From Verrucomicrobiota bacterium (GTDB lineage: Bacteria; Verrucomicrobiota; Verrucomicrobiia; Verrucomicrobiales; DEV007), in contig JAQCER010000066.1 in the NCBI GenBank assembly GCA_027618625.1, positions 1 to 9,380 of the forward strand: a stretch of 9,380 nt of DNA, read 5' to 3'. Shown one piece after another: positions 1 to 5,192 of this stretch (position 1 is the first letter of the stretch; each line of letters opens with the position of its first letter). A program made the translations under genes and the position numbers. The notes below the pieces were generated by a model. It was given only the letters and a program-made list of their open reading frames with translations, ran no database searches and was not told where the DNA came from.

Positions 1-1077
1 CAGCTCGCCAACGCGACGCGCACCGTCGCCGCCCTCGGCGATCCCGGGCATCTCGACGCGCTGCTCGCGCAGCCGCCGGCGCTGCTCCCCGCCATCGCCG
101 AAGGGGCGCGCTCCAACCCCGGCAAAGCCAGCCAGGCGGGGCGACTGGTCGAATGGTTAAATGGCGACGCGGCGCTCGCCGCTGCCGCCGCCGAACTCTG
201 CGGTCGCTGGGGCGTTTCCGCAGCGGTCGAACCGCTGGTAAAGCTGCTGCGCGAGAAGGACCTTGCCAGCGCCGCCGGGGCACTCGCCAGACTCGGAGCG
301 TTCGAGCAACTGAAAGCCATCAACACCCCGACCTCTATCGCCGCGTGGGCCGCCGCGCAGCCTGCGGAAGCCTTGCCCGCGGCCATCGCGAAGGTTTCCG
401 AGCCCATCGTAGCCGCCTACCTGCAACATTCCGACGGCCCGGCAATACTCGCCGGCGGACTTGCCAACGTCAAAGTGCCCGAAGCGCTCGCCATCGCTGC
501 GACGCGCCTCGCGCATGCTTCCGGGCGCGACGTCGGTACCCTTGTCTCCGCTCTGAACACCGCCGGGAATCTCAAGACGGTCGGCTTGCAGCTCACGCCG
601 GACGACCGCCGCGCGCTCCTCGCCGATGCCGCAGCCAAAGGCGACGCCGCCCGCGGGCGGGAAATCTATCACCGCAAGGAATTGCTCTGCACCGCCTGCC
701 ACATGATCGACAACAAGGGAGGCCAGCTCGGCCCTGACCTCTCCACCGTCGGCAGCTACATGACGCCCGAGTCCCTGCTCGAGTCGCTGATCAACCCCAG
801 CACCGCCATCAAGCAAGGCTTTGAAACCGTGCTGCTGACCACAAAGGACAATACCGTCGTGACCGGCTTGCTGCAGCGGAAAACCGGCGATGCCCATCTG
901 ATCCGCGATCCCTCGGGCAAGGTCGTGCCCGTCCCGAACAGCGACATCGCCAAGCTCGACACCAGCCCTTTCTCGCTGATGCCGCCCGGCCTGACCGCCC
1001 CCTTGCGCCGCGACGAACTCGTCGATCTCATGCGCTTTCTGACATCGAGAGGAAAGAAAGACGAACAGGCAAAGTAG
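1..1077 (+). CDS. HEAT-repeat protein with C-terminal PVC-type c-heme domain (5' partial)
   Basis: The frame is open from base 1 to the TAG at 1075-1077 (358 residues), so the N terminus lies outside the window. Residues 1-210 are Ala/Leu-rich and helical, with HEAT/ARM-like repetition. From about residue 215 comes a heme-binding domain of the Planctomycete/Verrucomicrobium type (TIGR02603 style). The heme-attachment motif CTACH is at 688-702 (residues 230-234), followed by a GPDLS segment, an INPSTAI...GFE block, and SLMPPGL near the end, whose Met (979-981) is the likely distal heme ligand. Known family members are large exported proteins, often with NHL/beta-propeller and HEAT parts, thought to act in periplasmic electron transfer or sugar oxidation. 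The exact role here cannot be read from this half. The C-terminal pattern (a helix ending in LMRFLTSRG, then a short tail) is normal for the family, so the 3' end is intact. The long antisense frame over this gene is a high-GC shadow. Confidence 0.93.
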   Translation, partial: QLANATRTVAALGDPGHLDALLAQPPALLPAIAEGARSNPGKASQAGRLVEWLNGDAALAAAAAELCGRWGVSAAVEPLVKLLREKDLASAAGALARLGAFEQLKAINTPTSIAAWAAAQPAEALPAAIAKVSEPIVAAYLQHSDGPAILAGGLANVKVPEALAIAATRLAHASGRDVGTLVSALNTAGNLKTVGLQLTPDDRRALLADAAAKGDAARGREIYHRKELLCTACHMIDNKGGQLGPDLSTVGSYMTPESLLESLINPSTAIKQGFETVLLTTKDNTVVTGLLQRKTGDAHLIRDPSGKVVPVPNSDIAKLDTSPFSLMPPGLTAPLRRDELVDLMRFLTSRGKKDEQAK

Positions 1078-1129
1078 CGGGAATCCCGGATCACAGCCGC
1101 CTGCGCCAAAGCCGCCGGTTTCTTGGAGT

Positions 1130-1453
1130 TTGCCGCTACGCGGGTGGTTCGAAAAATCGGCTGAAGCCCCAGCCAAACGCTTCACCAAACCCGCCGGCCA
1201 GTGGCTGACGATGCGCATCCTCTGCGTCGCGGAAAAATGCCATGTGTGGGTCAACGGCGAACCGATCCTCGATGCCGATCTCGACCAGCTGGCGCAGATC
1301 CACGGTAAGCAAATCCGTGACACGCGCACGCGAATGAATGCATGGGTGCCCCTCTTCTCAGCATCCGAGGCGGCTCCAAAGGTAGTCGCGATCTCGGGGA
1401 GCAGGAAGCCCGATGTAAATCAAAATGCCCACTCCTTCTATCCCTGCCGATAA
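1130..1453 (+). pseudogene. Fragment of a DUF1080 / 3-keto-disaccharide hydrolase domain
   Basis: About 60 residues (roughly 1160-1312) look like the middle of a DUF1080 domain (PF06439), a concanavalin-like beta-sandwich common in PVC bacteria. The order is AKRFTKPAGQW, then LTMRI, then HVWVNGEPILDADLDQ (VWVNG at 1244-1258). In complete proteins of about 200-250 residues this is preceded by the catalytic beta-strands and followed by a GYIGLQDHG-type strand and a terminal RNI motif. Neither is present here. Upstream there are only 50-80 bases before the cytochrome stop, and downstream the frame turns into unrelated sequence ending at TAA 1451-1453. The nominal start is a TTG at 1130 with no convincing ribosome binding site, and the frame is also open back to the cytochrome stop. 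I read it as a relic of a sugar-active enzyme gene that once followed the cytochrome gene. A short expressed peptide is possible but unlikely. Confidence 0.72.
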
Positions 1454-1989
1454 ATGGCGCCATCACTAACAAGTCAGATTCCCCTTAGGAAAGTCCTGCT
1501 TGTCCGCTGGGACGCCGCCGACTGGAAGGTGGTCGTGCCGCTTGTGGACTGGGGAAAGATTCCCAATGTTGCCCGGATTCTCGAGACTGGCGTCTGCGGC
1601 AAAACCTTGCCACGGTCCAGCCGGTGCTCTCGCCCATGCTGTGGACCTCCATCGCCACCGGCAAACGCCCTTATAAGCACGGCGTGCACGGCTTTTCCGA
1701 GCCCGACCCCGTGACCGGCGGCATTCGCCCGGTGACGAACCTTTTCCGGAAGACCAAGGCCGTCTGGAATATTCTCAACGAGAACGCGCTCGACACCATC
1801 ACCGTCGGCTGGTGGCCGTCCAATCCCGCCGAGCCGCTCAGCAGAGGCGTCATGGTCTCCAACGACTACCAGCGCGCCAAGGGCAAGGACACCGAAAAGT
1901 GGCCCTTGAAGCCAGACGCCTGCCACCCCGTGCGCCTCGAAAAACACCTCACCGGTCTGCGCTTCCTCGCGGCCGAACTCAGCGAGTAA
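1454..1989 (+). pseudogene. Truncated, frameshifted type I phosphodiesterase / alkaline-phosphatase-superfamily protein
   Basis: The ATG at 1454 overlaps the preceding TAA and opens KVLLVRWDAADWKVV, the first strand of the superfamily, with a metal-binding Asp. The next motif, LATVQPVLSPMLWTSIATGK, contains the nucleophile Thr of the Phosphodiest fold (PF01663) but lies in a different frame. The switch falls at the A4 run 1601-1604. One extra A would give a continuous GKNLATVQPVLSP. After that the protein reads normally: YKHGVHGFSEPDPVTGG, TVGWWPSNPAEP, GVMVSNDYQRAKGKDTEKW. It stops at TAA 1987-1989 after about 178 residues. Complete members of this PVC subfamily are several times longer, often with TPR repeats, so the remaining metal ligands are missing and no catalytic activity is expected even with the frame repaired. 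No continuation is visible in any frame beyond 1989, and a convergent gene begins 22 bp later. Confidence 0.85.
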
Positions 1990-2011
1990 TCTGTCGAACG
2001 TCCGCTACTCC

Positions 2012-2969
2012 CTACTTCAGCATGTCCCGCCAACTTTCCCTGGATCGGAGAATCCGGCGGGCTTTCTGCCGGAACTCGCGTTCTGCCAGGATCGATTCTG
2101 GTTCGTCGTCCATGATCTCCAGATGATCTTCTAAGTCGCCGGCAGCGCTTTTCACCCACCCGGTCGCGATCACCTTCTCGATGGCGAATTGACGCCGCGC
2201 CGCGTTTCCAGGAGTGGATGAGAGACGCAGCGTGAAGCGCTTCATAGGAAGCCGTGGAGCCTCGCCGTCGTCCTCGCGCTCGTCGATCGCCGACTGGAAG
2301 AGGCGGCGAATGATCGCCTGGCTTCGGCTATTCCGTTCGACATAGGCACAGCAGCGCTCGTCCTCGTCGAGATCGGGGGACTCGAGAGTGTAGGCCTGGT
2401 ATGCTTTGGAGTCGTCGAAGGAGAAGTTGTAGTAATTGCTAGGGTTGAGGTAAACCCGCATTTCAGCTGCGCTCACCTCGCCGCTCAGCAGGGACGTCCA
2501 CGACGTGCTCCCGGCACGCGCGAAGCAATCCCAGTCTACCTTCCTTGAAGCCTTCCGGTTCTTCGACGACACAGAGGTGCCGGTTGCGGCCGCTCAGGAA
2601 CCGGATCCTGTACGCGTGGTATCCCGCGTCGAGCATTTGGAACTGCCCTTGGGCTCGGATGAACGGCACCTCGCTTTCCGAGGTCTCGCCCAGGGTGCGG
2701 AAGTATTCCCTCACCTGCTCCGGGTCAAACGGCTCCCGGAGAAGCGCGAGCCGTTCGGCGTCGCTCGTTTCGGCGCTGAGGAACTGTTCCGCGATTTCTT
2801 TGGGGCCGCGCAACTGCTCCTCTGTCAGTCCGGACGCGAGCGGTTTCCGGACGGAAGTTACCATCTGGAGGGTGGCAATTACCCCCGTCGAGAGTGTAAT
2901 GAACGCCAGGAGGACGCCAAAGCGAAAGCGAAGATTCCAAAGGGAGTCGAAAAAGGTCGGCGGGAGCAT
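2012..2969 (-). pseudogene. Membrane-anchored conserved hypothetical protein, broken by a 4-bp duplication
   Basis: Two overlapping leftward frames (2969-2463 and 2572-2012) join into one protein if one copy of the tandem CCTT at 2539-2546 (AAGGAAGG on the coding strand) is removed. The junction then reads EEPEGFKVDWDCFARAGS, and the length becomes 954 bp (317 residues). The ATG at 2967-2969 precedes FRFGVLLAFITLSTGVIATL, a single membrane helix at residues 16-36. A helical segment with many Glu follows, then a beta-rich part with YHAYRIRF, CVVEEPEGFKVDW, a YYNFSFDDSKAYQAYTL block and LRLSSTPGNAARRQFAIEKV, ending in a charged tail. From memory, this KVDWE...YYNF...Y pattern recurs in verrucomicrobial hypothetical proteins, possibly built on an NTF2-like fold; no function is established. 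As written, the frame ends after about 168 residues and loses the YYNF half. The next feature suggests a longer N terminus. Confidence 0.7.
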
Positions 2970-3025
2970 GCGGTCCCTTTCCGGGTTCTCCTTGTCGCGC
3001 TTATCCCGCCGGATGGCGCCGCGCT

Positions 3026-3535
3026 CTTTTCTAGTCTAGACATCGCCTCATTGTGCGCGGTTTGAAAATCCCGACTGATCGGGGCATAAGATTTGCCTTC
3101 GTATCCGTCAGTGTCTTCTCCGCCCGATTCCCTCCAGGATGCAATCCGCCCCTTGCTTCTATCTCCGCTCCCTTCGCCGTCCGCATTCGCTTCCCCCAGC
3201 GGATTCCCGGGACCGTCGGGCTCATTAAACTTCAGCCGGTCCGGAACTTCGCCCGAAGGGCGCAACCTCTCCTTGGGCGTGGCGAGCGGAAGCTCGGTCT
3301 CGGAACCTTCGTCGCTGCCCACGTCCTTGCCGCCAGTCCGCAAGGCTTTGCGCTTTGTGGGAAGCGGTTTGGCAAATCGATCCAGAGCCTCCTTTGAAGG
3401 TAGGTAGGGCTTTCTTAGATGGTCGTTCTTGTTCCATGGCCGTTGCTGGCGTTGCTGCCTGAGGTACCGGTTGCTCTTTTCTGGATACCAAGAACAATGT
3501 GCTACAGTGGATGACGGAATGGAAGCGTTTTCGCG
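3026..3535 (-). pseudogene. Hydrophilic, probably disordered coding stretch upstream of the membrane protein (no start codon)
   Basis: A leftward frame is open from just below the TGA at 3536-3538 down to 2879. It has no ATG or GTG, and its only usual start is a TTG at 3343, in mid-protein. Its composition is coding-like: GC-rich third positions, and a polar sequence rich in Lys, Arg, Gly and Glu, for example NRYLRQQRQQRPWNKN, LPSKEALDRFAKPLPTKRK, and EPDGPGNPLGEAN. No domain is recognisable, and it is probably disordered. Near 3027-3030 sits an A4 run on the coding strand. With one more A, the frame would pass through ERGAIRRDKRDKENPERDR directly into the ATG of the membrane protein at 2969. 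I infer that the two belonged to one gene with a long cytoplasmic, charged N-terminal segment. The 5' end and its start were lost, or are hidden by another frameshift; an ATG at 3557 exists in a neighbouring frame. The last 50 residues of the raw frame, below about 3026, look non-coding. Confidence 0.45.
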
Positions 3536-3566
3536 TCACTTCCTGGGGGGAAAGCATCGCCCATGA

Positions 3567-3896
3567 AGCAACCGTTCAGGCCGCGGTTTTGGCGACTTGG
3601 CGGTGGGATTCAATGGGGAAAGTGTGGTGGCCATCGAGGAAGGGGCACTCCTGGAGCTGGGAGTGGGAGGCCATGCCGCCAATGCCCACACCGTCGAACT
3701 CTACCAGCCGCCGACTGGAAACTGGAAACTCGAGAGCTGTGGGCGCTACCACATTCTGGACGATGGGACGATCGAGTACACCTTCGAGTGCATCCCCCGG
3801 GCCGATGGCTTCCGCAACGGATACATCGGCCTGTTCTGGGCGAGCTACATTGATCGGCCCGAGAAGGGATCGATCTTCTTCAACTGTAAGTCCTGA
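3567..3896 (+). pseudogene. N-terminal-side fragment of a secreted-type PVC hypothetical protein
   Basis: The frame is open from after TGA 3564-3566 to TGA 3894-3896 (109 codons). The protein reads [18 protein letters not shown], then [19 protein letters not shown], then [37 protein letters not shown]. From memory, the tract GY(I/V)[11 protein letters not shown] is a recognisable signature in a family of PVC exported proteins of several hundred residues, probably beta-sandwich and of unknown function. Here only about 90 family-like residues remain. There is no signal peptide, no ATG in frame and no good ribosome binding site; a TTG at 3597 is the first possible start. The 3' end is cut off exactly where the direct repeat at 3884 begins, which supplies the last codons and the stop. 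I infer that a mobile element or recombination event at the repeat removed the rest. The larger overlapping rightward frames at 3499-3939 and 3563-3853 are shadows. Confidence 0.65.
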
Positions 3897-3942
3897 CACT
3901 ATAGACAGACAATACTCTGTAAAGTACCTGACACTATAGACA
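3884..3942. repeat. Two direct repeats with TGTC-type ends (possible transposon terminus)
   Basis: CCTGACACTATAGACA occurs perfectly at 3892-3907 and 3927-3942, a period of 35 bp. Similarity continues leftward: CTGTAAGT before copy 1 (3884-3891) and CTGTAAAGTA before copy 2 (3917-3926). On the minus strand each copy starts TGTCTATAGTGTCAGG and runs into ACTTACAG or ACTTTACAG. Tandem binding sites beginning with TG/TGTC are characteristic of ends of IS21 and TniA/Tn7-related elements, but no transposase is present. The repeat begins at the point where the upstream gene fragment loses homology and ends 12 bp before the next open frame. Confidence 0.7.
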
Positions 3943-3954
3943 CTCGACAGGAGC

Positions 3955-4899
3955 GTGGCACCTTTCTTGCTTAACACAACCGAGCAGTTTGCGACGTTTC
4001 AGGGAGAGGCGTCTCCGTGGTTAGGGACGCATCGACTAAAGAGCAAATGGACCATACGGGTGAAGCAGCGTCAACTAGATGCGGCCGCGCGTGAACTGTC
4101 TCTTATCGACTCTATTCGGGTCGAATACCTCGATGGCGTCGATACTAAGGTGCTCGATTCCCCAGTCGAGTCACTGCCAAATTATCGCCATGCGAGCGAT
4201 GGGGGCAAGACAACGGCGGATTCCTGGCAGATGCTGATCAACGGCGAGCCGGTCGAGTGGACACTTCGGCTGGAGAGAATCCCAAATTCCGTGGAGCTTG
4301 CATCCGACGTAACGATAACTGCGGAAGATATGAAGATATTTCTCGACGTCTCCTATCCGGCATCTCAGCCCGAATTTGTATGGGATTCCGAACTTCGAGA
4401 AATCGTTCTCGGGACGACTAAAGTAGACCGGAGCGCCTTGGGAGTTGACCGCATGGAACATGCCTTGGCGTCCCAGTCGACATTGCAAACGCGAACCTTC
4501 GAAGACGACGGCGTTCGTATCGAAACCAAATTCTATTGCCTCCGCCGCCAGTGGGCTTCACCGCCGGTTACACAGCGCCCGTCGAGCAGTGGGAAAGCAC
4601 TGTAATTCACGGATTGATTGACGTCCCGATAACATTGACTGGCTTTTGGTCGCAAACCTACCTTCCCGGGCACCACAACACCACAGAGGCGTTCCTATTT
4701 GAACCACAGCTCGATAAGGGCGTCTCCCATGCCATGTTGGAAGCTCTCGCTCTCAAAAACATCGCTGTGATTGTGATGGAACTCGGCACGATCGATTCCC
4801 CGGGAATTCGCTATTTAGGAACGGACTGGGGAGAATTTCGAAATAGTCCCTGAGGATGTCGCCGTGGCGTTGGCCCTCTTTCGTAGTGCGGACGGTTGA
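3955..4899 (+). pseudogene. Unrecognised protein with one or two frameshifts
   Basis: Frame one runs from a GTG at 3955 to 4605, and frame two from about 4536 to TGA 4851-4853. The sequence is most coherent if it switches near 4535-4550, in the CCTCCGCCGCC tract, where one base seems missing. The joined product reads RIETKFYC...PPVGFTAGYTAPVEQW, then STVIHGLIDVPITLTGFWSQTYLPGHHNTTEAFLFEP, then ALALKNIAVIVMELG. Near the end, a second switch at the G4 run 4828-4831 would give NFEIVPEDVAVALALFRSADG with a stop at 4897-4899, for 315 codons in total. I do not recognise a named domain. The pattern is of a soluble alpha/beta or beta-rich protein with no signal peptide or membrane segment. AGGAG at 3949-3953 lies only 1 nt before the GTG, too close for a normal ribosome binding site, and the open frame begins within the direct repeat. 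The true N terminus is therefore probably lost. Confidence 0.55.
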
Positions 4900-4923
4900 A
4901 AGGTTTGAAACTCAGGATTGGCC

Positions 4924-5073
4924 AGTCCTTCAAGTCCTTCTCATCCGCCTTCTCATCCATTCGCCTGAGTGAAGTAAAAAAACACCGAGCCACGCGGTTT
5001 GCTTGTTTGCTTGGAACGAGAGTCATTGAGTCATTGTTCCGGTTTGGCAAAAACATCAAAACATCAAAACATC
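4924..5073. repeat. Cluster of five short tandem duplications
   Basis: This convergent intergenic stretch contains, in order: AGTCCTTCA-type units at 4924-4931 and 4933-4940 (period 9); CCTTCTCATCC at 4936-4946 and 4948-4958 (period 12); GTTTGCTT twice at 4997-5012 (period 8); GAGTCATT twice at 5020-5035 (period 8); and AAAACATC three times at 5050-5073 (period 8). The unit sequences are unrelated to one another. The rightward frame (4896-5087) and leftward frame (5059-4811) crossing this stretch have no coding character and are not called. Confidence 0.8.
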
Positions 5074-5095
5074 ATCTGGTGAACTAAAATAAGAT

Positions 5096-5114
5096 AAAGG
5101 CTAAAGTCGCCTTT
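5096..5114 (-). terminator. Weak candidate terminator hairpin after the LTD/CotH gene
   Basis: AAAGGC (5096-5101) and GCCTTT (5109-5114) form a perfect 6-bp stem with a 7-nt loop. It lies 79 bp beyond the stop codon of the leftward gene ending at 5193. Read leftward it is followed by an A/T-rich, broken T tract (ATCTTATTTTA), so it suits that gene better than any rightward one. The stem is short and the T tract is interrupted, so efficiency is doubtful. Confidence 0.4.
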
Positions 5115-5192
5115 CGGGGAACGTTTTTGCCGGCAGTTCTTCACCGAGTTGGCGATGAGCATGTCGACCGTGGGACGGGCGGGATCATCGGG

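Noticed and set aside
157..1329. Long leftward open frame (390 codons) opposite the cytochrome gene
   Set aside because: It is antisense to a clear CxxCH heme protein, with high GC and low-complexity Gly/Arg-rich translation and no domain. It is a shadow of biased third positions.
1990..2011. Terminator between the convergent phosphodiesterase and membrane-protein remnants
   Set aside because: The 22-bp gap shows no stem-loop or T tract.
3499..3939. 146-codon rightward frame overlapping the 3567-3896 fragment
   Set aside because: It is Ser/Trp-rich and out of phase with the frame that carries the family-like GLFWASYI sequence.
3884..3942. CRISPR-like repeat pair
   Set aside because: There are only two copies, a spacer of about 19 bp and no cas genes. 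Repeat length and layout do not fit an array.
3884..3942. Cloning-vector contamination suggested by the SP6-like core
   Set aside because: The match stops after 12 nt. Flanking bases are not vector polylinker, and the core occurs twice in different context.
4811..5087. Short overlapping frames in the convergent intergenic region (63 and 82 codons)
   Set aside because: They are composed largely of the tandem duplications and the tail of the neighbouring pseudogene, with no coding signature.
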